A stretch of 64,000 nt of DNA from an uncultured Romboutsia sp. (GCA_937880075.1 CALFLM010000059.1:77426-141425), one strand, 5' to 3'; shown: positions 18,032-27,538, counted from the first letter of the stretch. Notes: a model not told the origin generated them from the letters alone. Program-made: numbers and translations.

Positions 18032-19359
18032 AAATCGCATTAGAATCATTAGGATGTTCTAAAAACTTAGTAGATGCAGAAATAATGATGGGAATACTTA
18101 ATAAAAAAGGATATAAGTTAGTTGGAGACTTTGAAGAAGCAGATATAATATTAGTAAATACTTGTGGATTTATAGAATCTGCAAAACAAGAATCTATACA
18201 AACTATACTAGAATTAGCACAATTAAAAGAAACTGCTAATTTAAAGTTACTTATAGTTACAGGATGTTTAGCACAAAGATACTCAGAAGAATTAAAAACA
18301 GAAATACCAGAAATAGATGCAATAGTAGGAACAGGAAGCTATCAACAAATAGATGAAATTATAGCTAACCTTGAAAAAGAAAATCATATAGTAAGCTTAA
18401 ATGATATAGACTTTGCATATAATGAAGATTTACCAAGATATGTATCAACTCCAGATTATATGGCTTACTTAAAAATAGGAGAAGGATGCGATAATAAATG
18501 TACTTATTGTATAATACCTAAATTAAGAGGTAAATACAGAAGTAGGAAAATGGAAGATATAATAGCAGAGGCTAAAGATTTAGCAACTAAAGGTGTTAAG
18601 GAGTTAGTTGTTATAGCACAAGACACAACAAAATATGGATGTGATTTATATGGAAAGGAAATGCTTCCTGAATTACTAGAAAAACTTGCACAAATAGAAG
18701 GTATAAAATGGATAAGAATAATGTATTCATATCCAGAATCAATAACTGAAGAATTAGTTAAAGTTATTAAAAAATATGATAATATATGTAACTATTTTGA
18801 TATGCCAATACAACATGCAAGTAATAAAATATTAAAGTTAATGAACAGACACACGACAAAAGAAAATATATTATCAACTATAAATATGATAAGAAAGCAT
18901 ATACCAGACGTTACATTAAGAACTACTATAATAGTAGGATTCCCAGGAGAAACAGAAGAGGATTTTAATGAATTAGTAGAGTTTGTTAAGGTAGCTAAGT
19001 TTGATAGACTTGGAGCATTCTCTTATTCAAGAGAAGAAGATACAGCAGCTGATAAACTTCCTAATCACTTAGAAGAAGAGATTAAAAATGAAAGAAGAGA
19101 TGCTTTAATGTTAGTTCAACAAAGTATATCAGAAAAACTAAATTCTAATAAAGTCGGAAATGTATATGAAGTTTTGGTAGAAGAACAAATAGAAGACAAA
19201 GTATATATAGGAAGAACTCAAGGAGATGCAGAGGAAATCGACAGTATAGTATATGTTAAATCTGATAAAAAGTTAAACATAGGTGACTTCGTAAATGTGA
19301 AAATAACTAGTGCATTAGAATATGATTTAATGGGGGATATAGTTAATGAACTTGCCTAA
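18025..19359 (+). CDS. rimO: Ribosomal protein uS12 methylthiotransferase RimO
   Basis: Radical-SAM enzyme that methylthiolates an Asp of ribosomal protein S12. The N-terminal UPF0004 cluster cysteines are C11, C47 and C81; the radical-SAM motif CxxxCxxC is C155-C159-C162 (GCDNKCTYC). A C-terminal TRAM domain follows. The N-terminus SLGCSKNLVDAE separates RimO from MiaB. 444 residues. It overlaps mnmH and pgsA, indicating coupled translation. Confidence 0.94.
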   Translation: MLKIALESLGCSKNLVDAEIMMGILNKKGYKLVGDFEEADIILVNTCGFIESAKQESIQTILELAQLKETANLKLLIVTGCLAQRYSEELKTEIPEIDAIVGTGSYQQIDEIIANLEKENHIVSLNDIDFAYNEDLPRYVSTPDYMAYLKIGEGCDNKCTYCIIPKLRGKYRSRKMEDIIAEAKDLATKGVKELVVIAQDTTKYGCDLYGKEMLPELLEKLAQIEGIKWIRIMYSYPESITEELVKVIKKYDNICNYFDMPIQHASNKILKLMNRHTTKENILSTINMIRKHIPDVTLRTTIIVGFPGETEEDFNELVEFVKVAKFDRLGAFSYSREEDTAADKLPNHLEEEIKNERRDALMLVQQSISEKLNSNKVGNVYEVLVEEQIEDKVYIGRTQGDAEEIDSIVYVKSDKKLNIGDFVNVKITSALEYDLMGDIVNELA

Positions 19360-19888
19360 TAAACTAACTTTATTTAGGATATTTTTAATACCAGTATTTA
19401 TACTTGTTATGTTGTTTAACATACCGAGTAAATATTTAATAGCATGTATAATATTTATAGTAGCATCTATAACAGATGCAATGGATGGATATATAGCTAG
19501 GAAGCATAATTTAATTACTGATTTTGGGAAATTTATGGATCCGCTAGCAGATAAGCTACTAGTTATATCAGCGCTTATATGTATGATAGAAGTAGGGCTA
19601 GTGCATGGTTGGATGGTAATTATAATTGTTGCTAGAGAGCTTACAGTAAGTATACTAAGAGCAATAGCTGCTGCTGACGGAAAGGTAATAGCAGCAAGTG
19701 GTGGTGGAAAATTAAAGACAATAAGCCAAATGATAGCAATACCACTATTACTTTTAGGAAAAGAGTTTGGAAGTACTATAGTACTATCTATAGGAAATAT
19801 AACAATTCTAATAGCTACATTGCTTACTTTATATTCTGGATGGGAGTATTTATACAAGAATAAAAACTTATTTATGGAAAGTAAATAA
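19346..19888 (+). CDS. pgsA: CDP-diacylglycerol-glycerol-3-phosphate 3-phosphatidyltransferase
   Basis: Integral membrane enzyme that makes phosphatidylglycerophosphate, the first committed step to phosphatidylglycerol. The CDP-alcohol phosphotransferase signature is complete: D44, D47, G48, A51, R52, G61, D65, D69. About five hydrophobic segments in 180 residues. The ATG lies 14 bases inside the end of rimO, after a GGGGG ribosome site. Last gene of the operon before a strong terminator. Confidence 0.94.
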   Translation: MNLPNKLTLFRIFLIPVFILVMLFNIPSKYLIACIIFIVASITDAMDGYIARKHNLITDFGKFMDPLADKLLVISALICMIEVGLVHGWMVIIIVARELTVSILRAIAAADGKVIAASGGGKLKTISQMIAIPLLLLGKEFGSTIVLSIGNITILIATLLTLYSGWEYLYKNKNLFMESK

Positions 19889-19890
19889 TT

Positions 19891-19952
19891 AAAAGGAGCT
19901 ATTATTAAGATTAGCTATTAGAGTTAATTTCTTAATATAGCTCCTTTATATT
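19891..19952 (+). terminator. Long-stem terminator after pgsA
   Basis: AAAGGAGCTAT (19892-19902) pairs with ATAGCTCCTTT (19937-19947). The stem continues inward through ATTAAGA/TCTTAAT with a bulge. The T run is short. Confidence 0.75.
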
Positions 19953-20284
19953 TTATAGGTTAAAAATTTTATTATTTATTATTTAATTAAAATTGGTTAG
20001 AATAAAAAGCTTTGTCTTAAATTAGAAAAGTATTATAAATAAAACTTGTATAAAAACACAAATAAAAGTTTATAAATAAAATAAGTATGGTAAAATCTTA
20101 CTGAAGACAAATTCTAATTTTATATATTAAAACTATAGCCTATAAATATAAACATATATTTCATATATAACTAAATATAAAATAAACTATATATTTTTAA
20201 TATAAAGAAGATTAGTTTTATTAAATATTAATTATAGTTATAGAATTATATTATTGTTGACTAGAATAAAGCGAATTTTTGTAA
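19953..20284. other. AT-rich spacer before recA
   Basis: No ORF of note. A TTGACT-like box near 20257 precedes the main recA promoter. Nothing else is recognised. Confidence 0.5.
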
Positions 20285-20340
20285 TTGACGGAGATTATTT
20301 TATGATATATAATAGTTATACAAGGCAGAACGAATGTTTG
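20285..20340 (+). promoter_or_regulatory. recA promoter with SOS (LexA) box
   Basis: A -35 TTGACG (20285-20290), a 17-base spacer and -10 TATAAT (20308-20313) make a near-consensus promoter. GAACGAATGTTT (20328-20339) sits at the expected transcription start and matches the Gram-positive LexA site GAAC-N4-GTTC at 7 of 8 defined positions. LexA repression of recA is known in Firmicutes; here it is inferred. Confidence 0.8.
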
Positions 20341-20370
20341 GTATTTATAGAAATGAAAGGAATGATATAG

Positions 20371-21417
20371 ATGAGTATAGAGCAAGAGAAACTAAATGCG
20401 CTTAATCAAGCATTAGGTAAAATAGAAAAAGAGTTTGGTAAAGGATCAGTAATGAAGCTTGGGGAAGCTACATCGATGGCAATTGATGTTATATCAACAG
20501 GATCAATAGGTCTTGATATAGCAGTTGGTATAGGTGGACTTCCAAAAGGAAGAATAATAGAAGTATATGGGCCAGAATCTTCAGGTAAAACAACAGTTGC
20601 ACTTCACACAGTAGCAGAAGCTCAAAAGCAAGGTGGAATAGCAGCGTTTATAGATGCGGAACATGCACTTGATCCAGTATATGCAAAAGCGTTGGGTGTA
20701 GATATAGATAACTTAATAATATCTCAACCAGATACAGGAGAACAAGCACTAGAAATAGCAGAAGCACTTATAAGAAGTGGGGCTATAGATATAATAGTAG
20801 TAGACTCAGTTGCAGCACTTGTTCCAAGAGCAGAAATAGAAGGAGATATGGGAGATTCTCACGTTGGTCTTCAGGCTAGACTTATGTCTCAAGCGCTTAG
20901 AAAATTAACTGGATCTATAAAAAAATCTAATTGTGTTGCAATATTCATAAACCAATTAAGAGAAAAGGTTGGTATAATGTTTGGTAACCCTGAGACAACA
21001 ACTGGAGGACGTGCTCTAAAATTCTACTCATCAGTAAGATTAGATGTTAGAAAAATAGATACTATAAAGCAAGGAGATAAGGTATTAGGAAGTAGAACAA
21101 GAGTTAAGGTTGTTAAGAACAAGGTGGCTCCACCATTTAAACAAGCTGAATTTGATATAATGTATGGAGAAGGTATATCTAAAGTTGGTGATTTATTAGA
21201 TATAGCGTCAGATATAGATATAGTTAAAAAGTCAGGAGCTTGGTATAGTTACAATGATACTAAACTTGGACAAGGTAGAGAAAATGTTAAAAAGTTTCTG
21301 CAAGATAATCCTGATTTAATAAAGGAAATCGATGAAAAAGTAAGACATCACTATAAATTAGATGAAACTAGAGAAAATGCTCAAGAAGAAGAAGATACAT
21401 TACTAAATTTAGAATAA
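20371..21417 (+). CDS. recA: Recombinase RecA
   Basis: ATP-dependent DNA strand exchange protein and co-protease for LexA. 348 residues with the conserved N-terminus KALNQALGKIEKEFGKG-like, Walker A GPESSGKTT near residue 67, the HALDP and NQLREKVG segments and an acidic C-terminal tail. AAAGG ribosome site. Transcribed alone from an SOS-type promoter, with rny downstream under its own promoter. Contiguous; not interrupted. Confidence 0.98.
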   Translation: MSIEQEKLNALNQALGKIEKEFGKGSVMKLGEATSMAIDVISTGSIGLDIAVGIGGLPKGRIIEVYGPESSGKTTVALHTVAEAQKQGGIAAFIDAEHALDPVYAKALGVDIDNLIISQPDTGEQALEIAEALIRSGAIDIIVVDSVAALVPRAEIEGDMGDSHVGLQARLMSQALRKLTGSIKKSNCVAIFINQLREKVGIMFGNPETTTGGRALKFYSSVRLDVRKIDTIKQGDKVLGSRTRVKVVKNKVAPPFKQAEFDIMYGEGISKVGDLLDIASDIDIVKKSGAWYSYNDTKLGQGRENVKKFLQDNPDLIKEIDEKVRHHYKLDETRENAQEEEDTLLNLE

Positions 21418-21443
21418 TAAAGTAATACACACCTCCTATTAAC

Positions 21444-21472
21444 TTGACATGCGATAGAAAAAATTATAAAAT
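21444..21472 (+). promoter_or_regulatory. Promoter for rny
   Basis: TTGACA (21444-21449), a 17-base spacer and TAAAAT (21467-21472) give a good sigma-A promoter with a leader of about 195 bases. Confidence 0.65.
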
Positions 21473-21675
21473 TAATTAAGGACATAGTATCTAAATATGA
21501 TTTTTAAATAAAATACTCTTAAATGTTACAAATAGAGGATTTTATCGACATTACAATATATAACTTAGAAGTAATGATTGTATTTTTTCTATATGCTATA
21601 GTTTTAATTAAATTATAAAATTATTTAGACTTTTAAAATGTAATTTTGGGATTATTATCAAAGGAGGTGGGTGTC

Positions 21676-23205
21676 ATAGATATAATAAGTATTTTATTAG
21701 GGATAGCGGTAGGTATTATTGCTGGTTATTTTGTGAGAAAAAATATATATGAGTCAAAAATTGGCCAAGCTAATAGTGAAGCTGATAGAATAATAAAACA
21801 AGCAGAAGATGACTCAAAGAGGATACACAAAGAAAAATTATTAGAAGCACAAGAGGAAATTCATAAGTTAAGAACTGAATCTGAAAGAGAAAATAAGGAA
21901 AGAAGATCTGACTTACAAAAATTTGAAAGAAGAGTTATACAAAAAGAAGAAATATTAGACAAAAAGTTACAAAACTTAGAACAAAAGGAAACAAGCCTAG
22001 GGGACAAGTTAAAAAATGTAGCTAGAAAAGAAGAAGAGATTGAGGCTATAAAAACCCAGCAATTAGAAAAATTAGAGAGTATATCAGGAATAACATCTGA
22101 TAAGGCAAAAGAAATAATATTAACTAATGCTGAAAGAGACGTTAGAAGAGAAATGTCTATAATGATAAAGGAAATAGAGTCTCAAGCTAAGGAAGAAGCA
22201 GAGAAGAAATCAAGGGAAATAATAGGGTATGCTATACAAAAATGTGCAGCAGACCATGTTGCTGAAACTACTGTTACAGTTGTAAATTTACCTAATGATG
22301 AAATGAAAGGTAGAATTATAGGTAGAGAAGGTAGAAATATAAGAACACTAGAAACATTAACAGGAATAGATCTTATAATAGATGATACTCCTGAAGCTGT
22401 AATATTATCAGGATTTGATCCTATAAGAAGAGAAGTTGCTAGAATAACACTTGAAAAATTAATAGCAGATGGTAGAATACACCCTGCTAGAATTGAAGAA
22501 ATGGTTGATAAGGCTAGAAAAGAAGTAGACAACATAATAAAAGAATACGGAGAACAAGCGGCCTTTGAAACTGGTGTTCATGGACTTCATCCAGAGTTAG
22601 TTAAATTACTAGGAAGACTTAACTATAGAACCAGTTATGGACAAAATGTACTTAAGCATTCTATAGAAGTTGCTCATATAGCTGGTATAATGGCAGCAGA
22701 AATAGGTGCTGATATTAGACTTGCAAAGAGAGCTGGTCTTTTACATGATATAGGAAAAGCCGTAGATCATGAAATGGAAGGAACTCATGTTGAGATAGGT
22801 ATGGACTTACTTAAGAAATATAAAGAATCTAAAGAAGTTATACATGCAATGAGTACACACCATGGTGATTATGAACCGCAGACTATAGAAGCTGTACTTG
22901 TAACAGCAGCAGATGCTATATCAGCAGCAAGACCAGGAGCTAGAAGAGAAACTCTAGAAGCTTATATCAGAAGATTAGAAAAGTTAGAAGAAATAGCTAA
23001 CTCATATGAAGGAGTAGATAAATCTTTTGCTATACAAGCAGGTAGAGAAATAAGAATAATGGTTAAGCCTGAAAATGTTAGTGATGAAGATATTCATTTA
23101 TTAGCTAGGGAGATGACTAAGAGAATAGAAGATGAACTAGAATACCCAGGACAAATAAAAGTTAGTATAATAAGAGAAACTAGAGCAATTGAATATGCTA
23201 AATAA
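21676..23205 (+). CDS. rny: Ribonuclease Y
   Basis: Membrane-anchored endoribonuclease that initiates mRNA decay. One N-terminal membrane helix (IISILLGIAVGIIAGYFV), a long coiled coil to about residue 190, a KH domain (GRIIGREGRNIRTLE) and an HD domain (HDIGKA, then THHGDYEP). The start is odd. An AAAGGAGG site (21660-21667) points to ATA at 21676, giving a DIISILLG start. The alternatives are TTG at 21646 with no ribosome site, or GTG at 21667 inside the site. About 510 residues from ATA. Confidence 0.93.
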   Translation: MDIISILLGIAVGIIAGYFVRKNIYESKIGQANSEADRIIKQAEDDSKRIHKEKLLEAQEEIHKLRTESERENKERRSDLQKFERRVIQKEEILDKKLQNLEQKETSLGDKLKNVARKEEEIEAIKTQQLEKLESISGITSDKAKEIILTNAERDVRREMSIMIKEIESQAKEEAEKKSREIIGYAIQKCAADHVAETTVTVVNLPNDEMKGRIIGREGRNIRTLETLTGIDLIIDDTPEAVILSGFDPIRREVARITLEKLIADGRIHPARIEEMVDKARKEVDNIIKEYGEQAAFETGVHGLHPELVKLLGRLNYRTSYGQNVLKHSIEVAHIAGIMAAEIGADIRLAKRAGLLHDIGKAVDHEMEGTHVEIGMDLLKKYKESKEVIHAMSTHHGDYEPQTIEAVLVTAADAISAARPGARRETLEAYIRRLEKLEEIANSYEGVDKSFAIQAGREIRIMVKPENVSDEDIHLLAREMTKRIEDELEYPGQIKVSIIRETRAIEYAK

Positions 23206-23235
23206 AAAAGAGAGGTTAAATACCTCTCTTTTTTA
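23204..23235 (+). terminator. Intrinsic terminator after rny
   Basis: AAAAAAGAGAGGT (23204-23216) pairs with ACCTCTCTTTTTT (23222-23234); 5-base loop and T run. Confidence 0.9.
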
Positions 23236-23377
23236 TAATCTATTTTTATAATTATTTGGAAAATATTATAAAAATAACTTTTTTTGCTAAATAAAGAAAA
23301 TTATAAAAGATTTAATTATATATACACTTAAGTAAATTGGTAATAATAAAAATACAACAATAAGAAAGGATGATTTT

Positions 23378-23659
23378 ATGTTAAATAAATTAGCTAAAAA
23401 CCAATATGTAAAAATAATAAAAAGTAATGCAGGAAATAATGGAATAGAATATGGAGTTGTACTAGAAGAGGAAGATGGTAAATACGACATAATGAGTATA
23501 GGATTTGAAAATAAAAATGGTAAATTTCTAGAGTACCCAACTAATGTTGAGAATTTAGTTCAATGCTACACTACTCAAGATGCACAATTTGATGAAGTAA
23601 AAGAAAATGAAGTAAGAAGAAAAATGAATATATGGTTAGAAAATAACTATAAAAGATAA
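23378..23659 (+). CDS. Small uncharacterised protein (93 aa)
   Basis: Not recognised. 93 residues, soluble, no signal or membrane segment. Begins MLNKLAKNQYVKIIKS and has a beta-rich look (GVVLEEEDGKYDIMSIGFE), which could be a small SH3-like or Tudor-like barrel; that is speculation. A GAAAGGATG ribosome site and a downstream hairpin support a real single gene. It sits alone between rny and the helicase-like gene. Confidence 0.7.
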   Translation: MLNKLAKNQYVKIIKSNAGNNGIEYGVVLEEEDGKYDIMSIGFENKNGKFLEYPTNVENLVQCYTTQDAQFDEVKENEVRRKMNIWLENNYKR

Positions 23660-23664
23660 TTATA

Positions 23665-23690
23665 TGGGGGAGTATATATACTCTCCTTTT
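23665..23690 (+). terminator. Intrinsic terminator
   Basis: GGGGGAGTATATATACTCTCC stem region followed by TTTT; closes the 93-residue gene. Confidence 0.7.
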
Positions 23691-23784
23691 ATTGTTGAAA
23701 TGCAAAATTTTTATCTATAAATATCAATATGGAAAAATTTATACTAAAATGATATAATTATTATAATTAAGGGGGGAATTTAAA

Positions 23785-25563
23785 GTGAACCAGTACACAA
23801 ATATTAACTCTCAACTAGAAGCTTTAAAGCTTAAAGATATAGAAACATATTTTTATAAAGAAATAGGAAATTATGCTAGTATAATTCCTAAAGTGACACC
23901 TTTTAAAGGTATAAATACAGATATGTTATATATAAAAGATAATAAGTTGTTATTTATAAAGTTTATGGATACAACCGAAGATTTATTTTTTATATTAGAA
24001 GAAGAGTTACTAGAAGTAATGAATGAAGAATATGAGCTTTTAAAAATAAAAATGGAACAATCAAAATTAAATATAGAATATAATTATGTGTTTGTAATGC
24101 CATATGTTGATATAGATGATGCATATAAATTTGAAGATTTTATAGAAAATAATTTAATAGATAAAACTAAACTTGAGGAAATTTTAATGGGGGAAGCCTT
24201 AATAGATGAATATCTTAAAGGTGAAAATAATGAAATAGATTTAAATTTATTTTTATTAAAAATATGCCCAGAATATTATGTGTTAAATGATAAAATACAT
24301 TTAAATAATAGGTTTAAAAAAATTTCATTCTACAGCGATGATTATAAATATAGTGCAACACCTTTAAGTGAAGAGCAAATAAAGGATATAATATCTATAA
24401 ACTATGGAAATACATTATTTACAGGGGGATCAGGGACTGGTAAAACTACTCTTATGTTATCTAAAGTAATGAAGCTAGCAAGAGTTTATCCTCATCATAG
24501 ATTCTTAATACTAACTAATACAAAACAAGAAAGTAATGAATTAAGAGAGAAACTACAAGTTCTATATAAAGAAAATACTAATATAGATATATATACACTT
24601 AGTGCATTTGTACTTAAATTAGCTAAAAAGTATAATTTAGTAGTTGATTATAATATGTTGAAAAAGGATTATCATAAAACTTTTAATAATATAGTAAAAC
24701 AAGCTAGAAATATTATCAAAAATAAAAACATGTTTAAAGGGATATTTATAGATGAAGCAGAGAGTTTTTCTAAAGATGAAATTGAATTTATAAGAGAGTT
24801 CCTATATAAGACAAAATATATATTTAATGTTTTTTCATGTAATAGTTTAAATATATCAAATAATGTTAATATATTTAAGGACAACCTAAAAGAAATAAAA
24901 TTTGATGAACATATAAATTTATATAAAAACTATAGACAATCTAAAGAGCTTGTTGATTTTAATAATAACTTCTGTGAAAATATAGATAAATATATAAAAA
25001 ATTTAAGAAGTAATGTTAAAAATACAGGATTTTATAAAACAGAGGATATAAAGTCTAATACTAAATCTGTAGATATAATAAAGGTAAGTGATTTAGAGGA
25101 ACAAATAAGTTCTGTTATTTGGGAAGTTGAGTACCTTATAAACCAAAAAGGCTTAGATTATTCTGAGATAGCAATAATATATCCCTATAATAAGAAAAAA
25201 TTAAAAAGTGGAAAAGTTATGTATTTCCAATATATGCTTAGAAAAGCACTAGAAAAGATAAACATACCGTATATATATGCAGAAGAAAACTTAACTAATA
25301 TAAGTAAAAAAGTAGGTATAACAATATCTAATATATATACAATAAAGAATTTAGAGTATAAGGCATGTGTAGTTTGCCAACTAGAAATGTTATATAACCA
25401 TACTATAAATGACACAACCCAAGATTATCAGATAAATGATTTTATAGGAGACTTAAATAAAGTATATTTAGCTATAAATAGAGCTTGCGATTATTTAAGT
25501 ATAGTTACAGCTTTTAATGAAGAGACCAGCGATATTATAAAGCTTCTTATTGAATCTAAATAA
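23785..25563 (+). CDS. Superfamily I helicase-like ATPase with degenerate NERD-like N-terminus
   Basis: 592 residues. Walker A GGSGTGKTT is near residue 213, motif II reads FIDEAESFS near 330, and NYRQSKELVDF matches motif IV of UvrD/Rep-type proteins. The last part carries the YLAINRACDYLSIV segment typical of motif VI. The N-terminal 200 residues contain GINTDMLYIKDNKLLFIKF, which resembles the NERD nuclease pattern but lacks its Glu-X-Lys, so it is probably inactive. GTG start after GGGGGG. A DNA repair or RNA role is possible; substrate unknown. Confidence 0.75.
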   Translation: MNQYTNINSQLEALKLKDIETYFYKEIGNYASIIPKVTPFKGINTDMLYIKDNKLLFIKFMDTTEDLFFILEEELLEVMNEEYELLKIKMEQSKLNIEYNYVFVMPYVDIDDAYKFEDFIENNLIDKTKLEEILMGEALIDEYLKGENNEIDLNLFLLKICPEYYVLNDKIHLNNRFKKISFYSDDYKYSATPLSEEQIKDIISINYGNTLFTGGSGTGKTTLMLSKVMKLARVYPHHRFLILTNTKQESNELREKLQVLYKENTNIDIYTLSAFVLKLAKKYNLVVDYNMLKKDYHKTFNNIVKQARNIIKNKNMFKGIFIDEAESFSKDEIEFIREFLYKTKYIFNVFSCNSLNISNNVNIFKDNLKEIKFDEHINLYKNYRQSKELVDFNNNFCENIDKYIKNLRSNVKNTGFYKTEDIKSNTKSVDIIKVSDLEEQISSVIWEVEYLINQKGLDYSEIAIIYPYNKKKLKSGKVMYFQYMLRKALEKINIPYIYAEENLTNISKKVGITISNIYTIKNLEYKACVVCQLEMLYNHTINDTTQDYQINDFIGDLNKVYLAINRACDYLSIVTAFNEETSDIIKLLIESK

Positions 25564-25592
25564 AAAGAAGCACTAAATGTGCTTCTTTTTAT
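25562..25592. terminator. Bidirectional terminator between helicase-like gene and uppP
   Basis: AAAAAGAAGCAC / GTGCTTCTTTTT at 25562-25590; A and T tracts on the two sides serve both converging genes. Confidence 0.9.
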
Positions 25593-25598
25593 TTTAAA

Positions 25599-26417
25599 CT
25601 ATTTAATTAAAAAGAAATATGCAAGTACTAATATACCAAGAACTATTCTATAATATCCAAATACTTTAAAGTCATGTTTCTTGATGTAATCAAGTAAGAA
25701 CTTTATAGCTAATATTGAAACTATATATGCAACAATAGATCCTGTTGCAAGAATTAACCACTCAAAACTAGTAAATGCAAAGCCTGTTTTAACAAGTTTT
25801 AATGCACTTGCACCAAGCATAGTAGGCACAGCTAGGAAGAATGAGAATTCTGTTGCTATATATCTAGATGTTCCAAGTAAAACAGCACCAATTATAGTAG
25901 AGCCAGATCTAGATGTACCAGGTATTAAAGCTAAACATTGGAATAAACCAATACCAATAGCTAACTTATAGCTAACTTCAGAAAAACTATTAACTGATGG
26001 TCTTTTATTTCTGTTTTCAAGCATAATCATAATTACACCATACACTATTAAAGCTATAGCAACTGTAGTTGGGTTAAAGAATAATGCATCTATTGTATCA
26101 TCAAATAATAAACCAAGTATACCTGATGGTATAACTGCTATTATAACTTTAATCCATAAATCGATAGTTTCATTTTTTTGAATTTTAGATTTTGAACTAT
26201 CAAAAGGGTTTAGTTTTTTAAAGAAAATTGTAAGAACAGCTAGTATAGAACCAAACTGAATTACTACTAAAAATGTACTCATAAAAGTTTCTGACACATT
26301 TAGTTTTATGAATTCATTAAATAAAATCATATGACCTGTACTACTTACAGGTAGCCACTCTGTTATACCTTGAACAATACCGATAAGAGCGGCTTTAAAA
26401 AGTTCCATTAATTCCAT
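25599..26417 (-). CDS. uppP: Undecaprenyl-diphosphatase
   Basis: BacA/UppP membrane phosphatase that recycles undecaprenyl pyrophosphate for peptidoglycan synthesis; it can raise bacitracin tolerance. Signature segments GITEWLPVSSTGHM near residue 17 and PGTSRSGST near 168 carry the conserved Glu, Ser and Arg residues. About eight membrane helices in 272 residues. GGAGG ribosome site upstream. Monocistronic, divergent from the next gene. Confidence 0.95.
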   Translation of the reverse strand: MELMELFKAALIGIVQGITEWLPVSSTGHMILFNEFIKLNVSETFMSTFLVVIQFGSILAVLTIFFKKLNPFDSSKSKIQKNETIDLWIKVIIAVIPSGILGLLFDDTIDALFFNPTTVAIALIVYGVIMIMLENRNKRPSVNSFSEVSYKLAIGIGLFQCLALIPGTSRSGSTIIGAVLLGTSRYIATEFSFFLAVPTMLGASALKLVKTGFAFTSFEWLILATGSIVAYIVSILAIKFLLDYIKKHDFKVFGYYRIVLGILVLAYFFLIK

Positions 26418-26547
26418 TAATTAAATTACCTCCTATGTAAAATAATACTTTTGGTAAATAAACGCTATTAATAAGTATATCAATAATGTGAAATATATTC
26501 AATATATAGATTAAAATGTTAAAAAATATAAGAAAGGGAAAATATCC

Positions 26548-27456
26548 ATGGAGAATGAAAAATTACTAGAAGATATAGAGTATGAAGTTTTTAAAGACTT
26601 TTCTAAAAAGCTAGAGCCGACGACTAGACATGACTATTTATCTAAGGTAATATTATTTAAAAAATTTTTACAAGAGAAAGAATTAGTATATGCAAATAAA
26701 GAAGATTGTAAAAAATTCATAGACTATATTCAGACAATATATAAAAAATCAACTTGTGAGAAGGTTTATAGTTACCTACATAGCTTTTATAATTATTTAA
26801 AAAAAGAAGAATATATAGAAATAAATCCATTTAGATATGTTGAAAAGCCAGCAGTTAGTAGGATAAAAGGTAAAGATGATGTACTTAGTATTTTGGAAAT
26901 AAATACGCTTATAGATACACTGTATAAATTAAATATAAGAGATAAAACTATAGTAGTATTTTTAATAACTACTGGGTGCTTACTTAATGAACTAGTTAGT
27001 TTAAAATGGAAAGATCTTATGGTAGATGATAAAGATAACTACTACGTACGACTAGGAAAGGGGAAAAAAGAAAGAATAGTTAAACTACATCCATATTGCT
27101 TTAGATTAATAGAGGAATATAGACGTTATTCATTGTTACCAGAAATTATAATGCCAACAGAAGATTTTGTTTTTACAACTCAAAAAAGTAATTATATAAC
27201 AGATCGAAATGTCAGATTAATAGTAAGAAAAGCACTAGATTTAGCTGGACTTTCAAATTATTCATCTAAAGATTTTAGACATTCATTTGCTGCTATAAGT
27301 TTAAGACTAGGGGCTGATGAAGAGGATGTAAAAAATCAGTTGGGATGGAGTGATAAATACTATGCTATAAGATACAAGTATGTATTAAATTTTGTAGATA
27401 GTCATAGTGTAGATTATTTAATAGATAGTGATGAATTTTTGATTAACACTAAATGA
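26548..27456 (+). CDS. Tyrosine-recombinase-fold protein lacking catalytic Arg I
   Basis: 302-residue protein with a SAM-like N-terminal DNA-binding domain and a phage-integrase-type C-terminal domain. The conserved Lys is in GKGKKERIV, Arg II is R244 (KDFRHSF), W267 replaces the His of LGH, and Y276 lies 9 residues later where the nucleophile is expected. The TGLR position reads T142-G-C-L145, so Arg I is Leu, and the His of HxxR is Lys241. Strand cleavage is doubtful. No attachment site or element surrounds it. Confidence 0.8.
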   Translation: MENEKLLEDIEYEVFKDFSKKLEPTTRHDYLSKVILFKKFLQEKELVYANKEDCKKFIDYIQTIYKKSTCEKVYSYLHSFYNYLKKEEYIEINPFRYVEKPAVSRIKGKDDVLSILEINTLIDTLYKLNIRDKTIVVFLITTGCLLNELVSLKWKDLMVDDKDNYYVRLGKGKKERIVKLHPYCFRLIEEYRRYSLLPEIIMPTEDFVFTTQKSNYITDRNVRLIVRKALDLAGLSNYSSKDFRHSFAAISLRLGADEEDVKNQLGWSDKYYAIRYKYVLNFVDSHSVDYLIDSDEFLINTK

Positions 27457-27538
27457 ACAAATAGATGAAAATACTTGTTATTGTTCGTAATGTTTTATAT
27501 AATTAGTATATAAATCATATTCAAGGAAGGTGCATATT

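Noticed and set aside
19327..19857. Minus-strand ORF of 176 codons antisense to pgsA
   Set aside because: Entirely antisense to pgsA and the end of rimO; hydrophobicity mirrors the complementary strand. No start signals.
23785..25563. Helicase-like gene plus the 93-residue gene as a two-gene phage-defence system
   Set aside because: A terminator separates the two genes, and no nuclease motif, mobile element or other defence gene is nearby.
27457..27538. Possible purine riboswitch ahead of purB
   Set aside because: The gap is only about 80 bases and lacks the conserved purine-aptamer core; only a weak imperfect hairpin is present.
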